Source: Actinoplanes campanulatus (GTDB taxonomy: Bacteria; Actinomycetota; Actinomycetes; Mycobacteriales; Micromonosporaceae). From it: a DNA stretch of 64,000 bases. Positions within the stretch are counted from its first letter, which is position 1, and each line of letters begins with the position of its first letter. Below are positions 17,495-25,603 of this stretch, in pieces. The notes under the pieces were generated by a model. The model searched no databases, had not been told where the DNA came from, and worked only from the letters and a program-made list of their open reading frames with translations. The translations under genes were made by a program, and so were the position numbers. The DNA is taken from assembly GCF_014647795.1 (NCBI RefSeq), contig NZ_BMPW01000001.1, forward strand, positions 248,001 to 312,000. The letters run 5' to 3'.

Positions 17495-18645
17495 GACGCC
17501 TCCCCGGGCAGCACCGTACCCACCCGCCAGCCGTGCCCGGACGGCCCGGCCGTCAGCACGCCGCCGAGCACCTCGACCCGCTCCCGCATCCCGGTCAGCC
17601 CGTGCCCACCGCCGGGCGGCGTCTCCGGCCGCGCGATCCGGGCGCCACCGTCGTCGGCGACCTCCCAGTCCACGTCGGCGCCGGACACCGACACCCGCAG
17701 CCGGGCGGTGGCCGACGGGCCGGCGTGCTTGGCGACGTTGGTGAGCGCCTCCTGGGTGAGCCGGAGCACGGCGAGACCGCGGACCGCGTCCAGGCCGCCG
17801 ACCGCCGGGTCGATCTCGGCCTCCACGATCACCCCGGCCCGGCGGGCCGTCTCCACGGCGCCGTCCAGCGCGGCGGGCAGGGCGGACGGTTCGATCGCGG
17901 TCAGGGCGGCGTCTCCCCGTACGCCATCGGGGTCTCGCAGCACCGCGACCAGCCGACGCAGATCCGCCAAGGCCGCGGTCCCGGTCCGATGGACGTCGTC
18001 GAAGACGGCGGCCGTCTCCGGGCCGATCCCGGGCAGCACGTGGCGCGCCACCCCGACCCGCAGCACCATCGACGCGACGTGATGGGCGACCACGTCGTGC
18101 AGCTCCCGGGCGATGGCGCTGCGCTCGTCGGCGCGGGCGGCCCGCTGCTCCGACTCGGCCCGGCGCATCGCCTGCACGGCCAGCTGCTGGTTGGTCCGCC
18201 CGACCGTGCCGAGCAGCACCGGCAGGCCCAGGTTGATGGCCAGGCCGACGATCGCCTCGGTCACCGAGTCGCCCGACCCGGGCAGCCCGAAGATCAGGTA
18301 GACGGCGGCGACCGCCCCGGCGCCCACCCCGACGAGGGCGAACCGCGGCGCCCAGAAGGCCAGCTCGCCGAGCGCCCACGCGGTGCCGACCTGGTTGATC
18401 GTCGCGTCGTCGAGAATGCTCAGCGCCACCGCGAACAGCGCGGTCTGCACCGTCAGGTTGACCGGCTGCCGGTTGTGCAGCAGCAGGCCGAGCGCGAACG
18501 CGGCGATCGCCAGCGCCCACTGCGGACCGGTCGGCGGAGTCTCCGTCCGGCAGGACACCAGCAGGTAGGACAGGCCGCTGAGCTCCAGCAGGATCATCCG
18601 CGGCAGTGTGTCGCGAACGTTGAACAGCCGACCCGCCCAGCCCAT
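17491..18645 (-). CDS. Membrane sensor histidine kinase (HisKA_3 type)
   Basis: 384 residues from ATG 18645; a longer frame extends into the upstream gene and is not used. Residues about 15-150 form four to six membrane helices with no sizeable external sensor loop. The dimerisation box DERSAIARELHDVVAHHVASMV carries phospho-His at H183, and the ATPase part has LTQEALTNVAKHA, WEVADDGG and GGGHGLTGMRERVEVLGG. This is the NarL-partner class common in actinobacteria, which often sense membrane state. Confidence 0.92.
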   Translation of the reverse strand: MGWAGRLFNVRDTLPRMILLELSGLSYLLVSCRTETPPTGPQWALAIAAFALGLLLHNRQPVNLTVQTALFAVALSILDDATINQVGTAWALGELAFWAPRFALVGVGAGAVAAVYLIFGLPGSGDSVTEAIVGLAINLGLPVLLGTVGRTNQQLAVQAMRRAESEQRAARADERSAIARELHDVVAHHVASMVLRVGVARHVLPGIGPETAAVFDDVHRTGTAALADLRRLVAVLRDPDGVRGDAALTAIEPSALPAALDGAVETARRAGVIVEAEIDPAVGGLDAVRGLAVLRLTQEALTNVAKHAGPSATARLRVSVSGADVDWEVADDGGARIARPETPPGGGHGLTGMRERVEVLGGVLTAGPSGHGWRVGTVLPGEAS

Positions 18646-18650
18646 GCCGA

Positions 18651-19076
18651 TCAGCCTAGGCGCTGCGGCCACTGCTGGCGCACCGCGAGGTAGGCGGCCA
18701 GCCCGAGCGGCCCGAGCATGATGGTGAGCAGCAGGATCGGCGTCATCACCAGCGCCGGCACGCCACGCTCCCGGCTGTCCAGGTAGGACCACCGGCCGAC
18801 GAACAGGTCGAAGGCGATCATGTGGGCCCAGCCGGCGGCCGCGCCGTCCGCGGAACCGAGCAGTTCACGCACCCCGCTCAGGGTCGGGTCGCTGACCCCG
18901 GCCCACACCTCTCCGAAGTTCGGCACGACCAGCACCGCGTAGATCGCCACGATCGGCAGGACGATCAGCGGGCTCCGCACGATCCGGTGCGTCCACGACC
19001 ATCGCGGCAGCAGGACCATCAGTGCCCAGAACGGCGCGGCCAGCAGGAACGTCAGGTCGAACAGCAACTCGGTCAC
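18651..19076 (-). CDS. ABA4-like (DUF4281) membrane protein
   Basis: 141 residues from GTG 19076, overlapping the previous stop as GTGA. Four membrane helices. It matches the ABA4-like family: ELLFDLTFLLAAPFWALMVLLPRW, PNFGEVWAGVSDP, GAAAGWAHMIAFDLFVGRWSYLDS and MLGPLGLAAYL. Plant ABA4 is needed for neoxanthin formation; bacterial members have no agreed function. It lies between another membrane protein and the histidine kinase in one operon. Confidence 0.85.
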   Translation of the reverse strand: MTELLFDLTFLLAAPFWALMVLLPRWSWTHRIVRSPLIVLPIVAIYAVLVVPNFGEVWAGVSDPTLSGVRELLGSADGAAAGWAHMIAFDLFVGRWSYLDSRERGVPALVMTPILLLTIMLGPLGLAAYLAVRQQWPQRLG

Positions 19077-19972
19077 GTCGTCCTCCGGACCACGGCGATG
19101 CTCGCCACGGTGGTCACCGCGGCGAGGGCGGCCAGCGCGGCCAGGGTGAGACCATCCGGTTGCAGCAGCGGTTGCGCCCGCAGCGCCTGCCAGGTCAACA
19201 ACAGCACGAGTACGGCGTACGCGCACCCGATGATCAGCATGAGGCGGGCCCGCGCGCGCGGCACCCAGCCGGTCCACCGTCCCATCGCGTAGGCCAGCAG
19301 CGGCAGCGCCTGGAGGGCGTGCAGCCCGACGAAGTGGCTGATGCGCAGGTCGCCACCGACGGTGCTCCAGCCGGTGATCGGCATGCCCGGCCCGCCGTCC
19401 TCGACACCGACCGAGTGCGCCCCGATCGCGCCGCCGTCGGTCACCTGCGAGGTCATCAGGAAGCCGAGCCCCATGCCGAGCAGTGAGACGGCCAGGCCCA
19501 GCCGGATCGCGTAGGCGGCCACCCGGTCCGGGATCCGTTGCCGCAGCGTCACCACCCCGATCACCACCTGGGCGAGGAACAGCACCATGATCGAGGTGCC
19601 CATCGCCGACCAGAGGATCGCGTCGAACGGTGTCGCCACGTTGTAGTGGCTGGTCGTGCCGCGGGCCACCTGGGTCACGATGATCGCGAGCTCCACCACC
19701 GCGACGCCGACGATGACGATCCCGGACCATTCGGCCGCGCGGCTGCGGCGGGGCAGGATCGCCAGCATCCAGGCCAGCGTCCAGGCGTAGAGGACGAACG
19801 AGACGGCGAACTTGAACGGCTTCAGCCAGATCGGCACACCGGTGAGGATCCGGTCGTCGGCGACGATCCCGACGGCCGAGACGAGAGCCAGCACCGCGGC
19901 GGCCGCGGTGAGCCAGAGCAGCGGCCGGTTCCAGCGGGCCGGGCTGCGCACGAGCGAATCGACGGTGGTCAT
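19073..19972 (-). CDS. Polytopic membrane protein, unknown function
   Basis: 299 residues from ATG 19972 with about seven or eight hydrophobic helices (PLLWLTAAAAVLALVSAVGIV, FKFAVSFVLYAWTLAWMLAILP, and others). Conserved-looking polar motifs in loops include WLKPFKF, TSHYNVATPFDAILWSAMGT and ISHFVGLHALQALPLLAY; the His residues could bind heme or a metal. I recognise no family with certainty. First gene of the minus-strand operon ending in the two-component pair, so it may be sensed or regulated by it. Confidence 0.8.
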   Translation of the reverse strand: MTTVDSLVRSPARWNRPLLWLTAAAAVLALVSAVGIVADDRILTGVPIWLKPFKFAVSFVLYAWTLAWMLAILPRRSRAAEWSGIVIVGVAVVELAIIVTQVARGTTSHYNVATPFDAILWSAMGTSIMVLFLAQVVIGVVTLRQRIPDRVAAYAIRLGLAVSLLGMGLGFLMTSQVTDGGAIGAHSVGVEDGGPGMPITGWSTVGGDLRISHFVGLHALQALPLLAYAMGRWTGWVPRARARLMLIIGCAYAVLVLLLTWQALRAQPLLQPDGLTLAALAALAAVTTVASIAVVRRTT

Positions 19973-20048
19973 GTCCTCAGGCTCGTCCCGGGAACGGCCC
20001 GGATCGCCCGACCGGCGGTCGCTGTGATGGCCGCTGGTCGGAGCCCTT

Positions 20049-20066
20049 CTCCTACCGGGGTAGGAG
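20049..20066. promoter_or_regulatory. Near-perfect palindrome in a divergent promoter
   Basis: CTCCTACCGGGGTAGGAG has two 8-bp arms around GG. It lies 18 bp before the GTG at 20084 and 77 bp upstream of the divergent ATG at 19972, an arrangement suited to an operator that controls both directions. Its GTAGGAGG end could also serve as a ribosome-binding site masked by the hairpin. Confidence 0.45.
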
Positions 20067-20083
20067 GCGGTAATACTGGCGCG

Positions 20084-21511
20084 GTGGATCACAGCCCTGG
20101 CCTGACCGACTTCCCCGCGGACGAGAGCGGACGGCGCAGCAGCATCGCGTTCGGCCGGTCCGTCGTCGCCGACGCCCTGCGCCATGTCGACCCGGCGGCC
20201 GCCGCGGCCGCCGAGCGGGAGAGCGACTGGCGGCGCGGCTACCTCCGGCACTTCCGGGCCCTCGTGGAGACCGGTCTGGCCGCCGACGGGTCGGTCGGCT
20301 ACGAGATCGCCGAGGCCGGGCTGGCGTCGGTGCAGGCCCGCGTCCGGTACCGCCGCGACGACGGCGACTTCACCCTGGCCCAGGCGCTGCTGGCGACGCC
20401 GGACCGGCCCCTGGACACGGTCGAGGTGAAGGGCTCCGGCGAGCCGGAGCGGGAGGTGGTCCTGCCGTACCGGGGTGAGCTGCTGCGCGGCGACGGGCTG
20501 CGGCGACGGCTGGACGCGTGGGTGGCCGCCGGCGTCATCGAGGACTCGTGCGCCGAGGCGGTCCGCGAGGTGGCCGGCTCCCCGGACTGGCTGGACCTCA
20601 GCGACCAGACCCTGGTCGCGCTCGGCGCCGGCACCGAGATGGGCCCGGTCGCCTCGGTGCTCGGCTGGGGCGGCACCGTCGTCGCCGTCGACCTGCCCCG
20701 CCCGCACCTGTGGGAGCGGGTCGAGGGGGTCGCCGCGCAGAGCGCCGGGCGGCTGCTCGCCCCGGCCGCCGGCCCCACCCCCGGGGCCGACCTGCTCCGG
20801 GACCTGGCAGCGGTGGCGCAGTGGCTGCTCGGCATCGACGGGCGGCTCGTCCTCGGCAACTACGTGTACGCGCCGGGCTCGGCGTACCCGCTGCTGGCCG
20901 CCGCCGTCGACGCGCTCGGCACCCACCTGCGGCACCACCGGCCGGACACCGCGCTCGCCTTCCTGGCCACCCCGACCGACGTCTACGCGGTCCCGGCCGC
21001 CGCCGTCACCCACGCCCGCGAGCGGTACGCCGCCCGGTCCCGCCGCGCCCGTGCGACCGCCGCCCTCTCCGGTGGCCGTCTGCTGCGCCCCAACTACCCG
21101 TGCGACGTGGCCCCCGGCCTCAACGACAGCCTGGTCCCGCAGCAGGGACCGAACTACGCGCTCGCCAAGCGCATCCACCGCTGGCGGGCCACAGTGACCC
21201 GGCGGGACGGGGTGGTGAGCTTCGCGGTGGCGCCGCCCACCCGTACCCGGTCGGTGCTCCAGAACCGTCTGCTGGCCGCCGCGTACGCCGGAGCGCACCT
21301 CTTCGACGTGGAGACGTTCGAACCGGCCACCGCGAGCCGGCTCATGGCGCTGCTGCTGGTGCACCAGCTCCGCAAACCGCGGGCGGCCTCCCCGGCGGCC
21401 TGGCAGGACGAGGCGGCCGGCGCGGCACACGGTGGACTGTGGCGGGCCGCCTACCATCCGCGGACCGCGCTGCCGCTGGCCGCGGTCCGTGGCCTGGTGC
21501 TGCCCCGGTGA
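20084..21511 (+). CDS. Rossmann-like protein of unknown function
   Basis: 475 residues from GTG 20084; the open frame runs further upstream but the extra part is the divergent promoter. A central nucleotide-binding-like stretch is seen: LVALGAGTEMGPVASVLGWGGTVVAVDLPRPHLWERV, a GxGxxxG-type turn followed by an acidic strand end. The N-terminal 130 residues and the C-terminal part (APGLNDSLVPQQGPNYALAKRIHRWRATV) match nothing I can name. It is coupled to a MobA-like nucleotidyltransferase by a GTGA overlap. An NAD(P)- or SAM-binding enzyme is the best guess. Confidence 0.65.
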   Translation: MDHSPGLTDFPADESGRRSSIAFGRSVVADALRHVDPAAAAAAERESDWRRGYLRHFRALVETGLAADGSVGYEIAEAGLASVQARVRYRRDDGDFTLAQALLATPDRPLDTVEVKGSGEPEREVVLPYRGELLRGDGLRRRLDAWVAAGVIEDSCAEAVREVAGSPDWLDLSDQTLVALGAGTEMGPVASVLGWGGTVVAVDLPRPHLWERVEGVAAQSAGRLLAPAAGPTPGADLLRDLAAVAQWLLGIDGRLVLGNYVYAPGSAYPLLAAAVDALGTHLRHHRPDTALAFLATPTDVYAVPAAAVTHARERYAARSRRARATAALSGGRLLRPNYPCDVAPGLNDSLVPQQGPNYALAKRIHRWRATVTRRDGVVSFAVAPPTRTRSVLQNRLLAAAYAGAHLFDVETFEPATASRLMALLLVHQLRKPRAASPAAWQDEAAGAAHGGLWRAAYHPRTALPLAAVRGLVLPR

Positions 21512-22053
21512 TCGCCGGTCTGCTGCTGGCGGCCGGCGCCGGCCGCCGGTACGGCATGCCCAAGGCCCTGGTCCACCACGGCGACCGGCTGCTCGTGCAG
21601 CACGCCGCCGGGGTGCTGCGGGCGGCCGGCTGCGACCGGGTCCTGGTGGTGCTCGGTGCGGCCGCCGACGAGGTCCGGGCGGCCGCACCGGACCTGCCTT
21701 CGACGGTGGTCAATCCGGATTGGGAGTCCGGGATGGGCTCCTCGCTGCGGACCGGGCTCGGGGTTCTGGCGGAAACCGATGCGACGGCCGCCGTGGTGCT
21801 GCTCGTGGACATGCCCGGGGTCAGCGCCGAGGCGGTCCGGCGGGTGCTGGCACACGCGTCGCCGTCCGCCCTGGCCCAGGGTGGCTACGGTGACCGTCGC
21901 GGGCATCCGGTGCTGCTCGGGCGCGACCACTGGGCCGGGGTGGCGGCGAGCGCGGTCGGCGACCGGGGCGCCCGGGACTATCTGCGCGCCCACGACGTGC
22001 TGGTGGTGCCGGTCGGAGACGTCGCGGACGACACCGACATCGACGTCAAGTGA
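21508..22053 (+). CDS. MobA-like nucleotidyltransferase (NTP_transf_3)
   Basis: 181 residues from GTG 21508. The signature LLLAAGAGRRYGMPKALV, with the LAAGxGxRxGxxK loop, starts the protein, followed by VLGAAADEVR, NPDWESGMGSSLRTGL and VVLLVDMPGVSAEAVRRVL (metal Asp) and RRGHPVLLGRDHW. This is the MobA/MocA cytidylyl- or guanylyltransferase group linked to molybdenum cofactor or to small nucleotide-sugar conjugates. No molybdoenzyme is nearby, so substrate assignment stays open. Confidence 0.85.
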   Translation: MIAGLLLAAGAGRRYGMPKALVHHGDRLLVQHAAGVLRAAGCDRVLVVLGAAADEVRAAAPDLPSTVVNPDWESGMGSSLRTGLGVLAETDATAAVVLLVDMPGVSAEAVRRVLAHASPSALAQGGYGDRRGHPVLLGRDHWAGVAASAVGDRGARDYLRAHDVLVVPVGDVADDTDIDVK

Positions 22054-22246
22054 CCGCACTGTTGCCTAAAATTACCGGCAACCTTTCCGGGCTTTTCGCA
22101 CACTTAGACAGTAGGAAGCAATTCTGTATTCGCATTTATAGACGGTTACTTAATTGATTCCCGGCAGTTGACAATGCACGCTCCAGCCATTCAGGATGGT
22201 CGCGCTCCCATTCCCCGGGGAGCGATTCCCCGACGAAAGGCTTCGC

Positions 22247-23050
22247 GTGTTCAACAATCTGCGGAAGCGGTGGCGGGCCGGTGTGGTGGCGATCGCCGCC
22301 CTCGGACTGGGGCTCGGCGCCGTGGTCTACACGCAGGGCGCCTCGGCCGCGACGTGGCCGTCCGCCACCGGCTCGGTCGCGCTCACCGCCAGCAAGTCGG
22401 TGTCCGGCACCCTGGACGGCGGCCTGAAGCGCTACTACGGCAGCGGCGCACTCGGCACCGGTGACCAGGACGAAGGCCAGGACCCGCTCTTCATCCTGGC
22501 CGACGGCGCCACCCTGAAGAACGTCATCATCGGCTCCCCGGCCGCGGACGGCGTGCACTGCCTCGGCTCCTGCACCATCTCCAACGTGTGGTGGGAGAAC
22601 GTGGGCGAGGACGCCGCCACGTTCAAGGGCGGCTCCAGCGCCAAGTACACGGTCACCGGCGGCGGCGCGAAGGGCGCCGACGACAAGGTGTTCCAGCACA
22701 ATGGCGGCGGCACCCTGACGATCAGCGGTTTCGCGGTCAGCGATTTCGGCAAGCTGTACCGTTCCTGCGGCAACTGCAAGACCCAGTACAAGCGGGCCGT
22801 CGTCGTGAAGAACGTGGCCGTCACCTACCCGGGATCGAGCCTCGTCGGCATCAACTCGAACTACGGCGACACGGCGACCTTCTCCGGCATCACCATCACC
22901 GGTGACAGCAGCAAGAAGATCTCCATCTGCGTCACCTACAAGGGCAACAACACCGGCGCCGAACCCACCAAGCTGGCCACCTACAAGGGCAGCACCGGCG
23001 GCGACGGCACCTACTGCAAGTTCACCACCTCGAACATCACCTACAAGTAG
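22247..23050 (+). CDS. Secreted pectate lyase (PL3 family)
   Basis: 267 residues from GTG 22247 with GAAAGG six bases upstream. Signal peptide to about residue 38 (VVAIAALGLGLGAVVYTQGASAA). The mature part is a small right-handed beta-helix with GTLDGGLKRYYGSG, ADGATLKNVIIGSPAADGVHCLGSCTISNVWWENVGEDAATFKG, ADDKVFQHNGGGTLTISGFAV and KTQYKRAVVVKNV, the pattern of PL3 pectate lyases (calcium-dependent cleavage of polygalacturonate). The Cys pairs should form disulfides. An AT-rich 190-bp leader precedes it and a strong hairpin follows, so it is a single-gene unit. Confidence 0.92.
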   Translation: MFNNLRKRWRAGVVAIAALGLGLGAVVYTQGASAATWPSATGSVALTASKSVSGTLDGGLKRYYGSGALGTGDQDEGQDPLFILADGATLKNVIIGSPAADGVHCLGSCTISNVWWENVGEDAATFKGGSSAKYTVTGGGAKGADDKVFQHNGGGTLTISGFAVSDFGKLYRSCGNCKTQYKRAVVVKNVAVTYPGSSLVGINSNYGDTATFSGITITGDSSKKISICVTYKGNNTGAEPTKLATYKGSTGGDGTYCKFTTSNITYK

Positions 23051-23133
23051 GAAACGGCTCCCGCGGCCGCCACGCCGAAGCGCTCCCCCAGCGCTTTCCC
23101 CCGGCGTGAGCAGCGCGGAGCCACCGGTGAGAC

Positions 23134-23163
23134 GGCCGGACCCGGTGCCAGACGGGTCCGGCC
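23134..23163 (+). terminator. Perfect 11-bp hairpin after the pectate lyase
   Basis: GGCCGGACCCG - gtgccaga - CGGGTCCGGCC, followed by a pyrimidine-rich stretch. It is 84 bp past the stop. Confidence 0.75.
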
Positions 23164-23269
23164 TCTCCCATTTCCATTTCGTACGGACGTGCCGAGTCCC
23201 GTGGCATCACCGCGACCCGCTGCAACTCAGGCCCGTGCCGCGCCCGCCGGGCTTGAGCGGTCGGTCACC

Positions 23270-23650
23270 CTCCACAACCGCCCGCCCCACAGGCCGCCGC
23301 CCCTCCCACCCACCACGCCGCCGCCCACCCACAGTCCCTCTCACCCCACGGCGCCCCCGTCCCCCTCACCCACCGCGACCCCACACCTCTCACCCACCAC
23401 GTCCCCCGTCCAGCCACAGTCCGTCTCACCCACGGCGTCCCGTCCCCTCGTCACCCACCCCGACCCCGCCCAGCCACAGTCCCTCTGACCCACCCCGACC
23501 CCTGCCCAGCCACAACACCCCATCCACCGCGACCCCTGCCCATCCACAACACCCCATCCACCGCGACCCCTGCACGCCCGCAACACCGCACGGCCGAGAC
23601 GCCTCTCACCCACCGCGACCCCGCACTCTGAGGCACGCCAGGCACCCATC
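23270..23650. repeat. C/A-rich degenerate tandem repeats in the 23051-24129 gap
   Basis: This part of a 1,079-bp gene-free gap is almost devoid of G on the plus strand, a strong skew. It has degenerate repeats of CCACAGTCCCTCTCACCC type (near 23330, 23415, 23475) and a 34-bp direct repeat (23511-23544 and 23545-23578). Open frames through it encode only Pro/His/Thr low complexity. The rest of the gap holds a terminator, two palindromes, a hexamer array and a G/T-rich tract (23917-23960). Confidence 0.7.
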
Positions 23651-23711
23651 GCGCGCCTCACTGCCGTAACGCCGCTCACGCGCCCGACCCACTGCGGCTG
23701 GCACCACCCCA

Positions 23712-23775
23712 GCATGCGCGATCTTGGACGATCGGCCACCCTCAACGGTGGTGGATCGTCCAAGATCGCGCATGC
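23712..23775. repeat. Dispersed palindrome, copy B (longest)
   Basis: Outer arms of 22 bp, 23712-23733 and 23754-23775, are perfect reverse complements and contain CGATCTTGGACGATC. The inner arms CCACC (23736-23740) and GGTGG (23747-23751) enclose a short loop. Same design as copy A. Confidence 0.9.
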
Positions 23776-23810
23776 ACGGCGGGGGTAGCGGCTGGCACCG
23801 CCCGCCCGGC

Positions 23811-23862
23811 GCGATCTTGGACGATCAGCCACCCCCAGCGGTGGGAAAACGTCCAAGATCGC
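23811..23862. repeat. Dispersed palindrome, copy C
   Basis: Outer arms GCGATCTTGGAC (23811-23822) and GTCCAAGATCGC (23851-23862) are perfect; the inner arms are CCACC and GGTGG. It lies 35 bp after copy B in the same orientation. Confidence 0.88.
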
Positions 23863-23874
23863 GGGCGCGGAAGG

Positions 23875-23916
23875 GGGAGCGGGAGCGGGAGCGGGAGCGG
23901 GAGCGGGAGCGGGAGC
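23875..23916. repeat. Hexanucleotide array (GGGAGC)7
   Basis: Seven exact tandem copies of GGGAGC, directly followed by a G/T-rich tract. It is a microsatellite with evident slippage potential; no function is visible. Confidence 0.95.
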
Positions 23917-24129
23917 TTGTTTTGGCTTTGGCTTGTGGGTGGTTGTTTTGGGGTCTTTGGCAGGAACGCCCGGGGGCGGACGACGGCCTGGACCGGACGC
24001 CTGGCCGGCCCTTCGCCGCCGGTGTTTCTCCCCAGGACCGTACCGTCGCATTTGTTGTTGACCGGATCGTTCCGGCCTGGGGCGAGATGGTGTCTGCCGC
24101 GCGGGGTGCCGGCGGCGTTGGATCGGGGT

Positions 24130-24714
24130 ATGACCAACGCGCTCGTCGTGATCGACGTTCAGGAATCGTTCCGTGCCCGGCCGCTGTGGGCGACGGTGAG
24201 CAACCCCGATGTGGTGAAGAAGGCCGGGCAGCTCGTGGACGCCGCCCGGGCCGCCGGTGACCGGGTGATCTGGGTGATCCACGCCGAACCGGGAACGGGT
24301 GGCGTCTTCGATCCGGAGAGCGGCTACGTGCGGGTCGTCGACGACCTCGCGCCCGCCGCCGATGAGCCGGTACTCACCAAGACCGTGCACAACGCGTTCA
24401 CCACGACCAACCTGCAACACCTGCTCACCGTGGCCGGGGTCCGCTCGGTCACGGTCTGCGGGCTGCGCACCGAACAGTGCGTGGAGACCACCGCGCGGGT
24501 CGCCTCCGATCTCGGGTACGAGGTGACGTTCGCGATCGACGCCACCGCCACCTTCCCGATCCCGCACCGCGACGCCCCCGCCGAGCGAGGCGTCGAGGAA
24601 CTACTGGCCGACCCGCGTACGCTGTCCGCGGAGGACGTGGTGACCCGCACCGAGTACGCGCTGGCCGGCCGTTTCGCCACCGTCCGGACCGTCGCGGAGA
24701 TCATCGGGGAGTGA
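24130..24714 (+). CDS. Isochorismatase-family cysteine hydrolase
   Basis: 194 residues from ATG 24130; the frame stays open upstream through repeats and is not coding there. The catalytic triad of the family is visible: D9 in VVIDVQESF, K84 in LTKTVHNAF and C117 in LRTEQCVET, with the cis-peptide region before the Cys. Members hydrolyse isochorismate, nicotinamide, ureidoacrylate or similar C-N/ether bonds; the specificity is not readable here. Likely co-transcribed with the GlxA-type regulator 7 bp downstream. Confidence 0.9.
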   Translation: MTNALVVIDVQESFRARPLWATVSNPDVVKKAGQLVDAARAAGDRVIWVIHAEPGTGGVFDPESGYVRVVDDLAPAADEPVLTKTVHNAFTTTNLQHLLTVAGVRSVTVCGLRTEQCVETTARVASDLGYEVTFAIDATATFPIPHRDAPAERGVEELLADPRTLSAEDVVTRTEYALAGRFATVRTVAEIIGE

Positions 24715-24721
24715 CCGGATC

Positions 24722-25603
24722 GTGAGCACGGTGCTGTTCGTCCTGACGCCGCAGGTGCACCTGCTCGACCTGGCCGGCCCGGCGCAGGTGTTCTCCACCG
24801 CGCCGGGCTACCGGCTCCGCTACGTGGCCGAGGAGACTCCCGTGCCGACCTGGCAGGGTGTGCCGCTCGGCGCCGACCTCACCTGGCCCGGCCTGACCGC
24901 CGATGATCTCCTGCTGGTGCCCGGCTGGCGTGACGGTCACGGCTGGTTCGCCGCCCCGACACTGTCCCGGATCGCCGAGCACCACGCCCGCGGCGGCACG
25001 GTGGCCAGCGTCTGCGCCGGCGCCGACGCGCTCGGCCGGGCCGGCCTGCTCGACGGGCGCCGCTGCACCACCCACCACGGCCTCCAGGACCGGCTGGCCC
25101 GCCGCTATCCGGCGGCCACCGTGGTGCGCGACGTCCTGTACGTCTGCGACGACCGGGTGGTCACCTCGGCCGGCATCGCCAGCGGCATCGACCTGGCCCT
25201 GCACCTGGTCGCCCAGCGCCACGGCCCGGCGGTCGCGGCCCGGGTCGCCCGCGAGATGGTGGTGTACGGCCGCCGCAACGGCGACGAACGCCAGCACAGC
25301 GCGATGCTGCGCCACCGGGCCCACCTGAGCGACGTGGTCCACCGGGTGCAGGACCGCATCGACGCCGACTTCGCCGCTGCGCTGCCCCTGGCCGACCTGG
25401 CCGCCGTCGCGGGCGTCAGCGAACGCACCCTGACCCGCCTGTTCACCTCGGCGACCGGGCGTACCCCGCTCCGCTACCAGCAGCTGCTCCGCGTGGAGCG
25501 AGCCGAGTACCTGATCGGCCACGGCGCGACGGCCGAGTCCGCGGCCCGTGCCGTCGGCTTCGCCGACGCCCGCATGCTGCGCCGCCTGCGCTCCCGCGCC
25601 TAG
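24722..25603 (+). CDS. GlxA-type AraC-family regulator with DJ-1/PfpI domain
   Basis: 293 residues from GTG 24722. The N-terminal 165 residues form a DJ-1/PfpI (class I amidotransferase-like) domain with the nucleophile-elbow region GGTVASVCAGADALGRAGLL. The C-terminal about 100 residues form an AraC double HTH: FAAALPLADLAAVAGVSERTLTRLFTSATGRTPLRYQQLLRVERA, then AARAVGFADARMLRRL. Such proteins usually control catabolic genes beside them, here the cysteine hydrolase upstream. The C-terminus overlaps the convergent gene by 4 bp. Confidence 0.9.
   Translation: MSTVLFVLTPQVHLLDLAGPAQVFSTAPGYRLRYVAEETPVPTWQGVPLGADLTWPGLTADDLLLVPGWRDGHGWFAAPTLSRIAEHHARGGTVASVCAGADALGRAGLLDGRRCTTHHGLQDRLARRYPAATVVRDVLYVCDDRVVTSAGIASGIDLALHLVAQRHGPAVAARVAREMVVYGRRNGDERQHSAMLRHRAHLSDVVHRVQDRIDADFAAALPLADLAAVAGVSERTLTRLFTSATGRTPLRYQQLLRVERAEYLIGHGATAESAARAVGFADARMLRRLRSRA

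Noticed and set aside
23341-24567. Minus-strand 408-codon frame in the repeat-rich gap, and Pro-rich plus-strand frames
   Set aside because: They consist of low-complexity repeat translation and run antisense into the isochorismatase-type gene.
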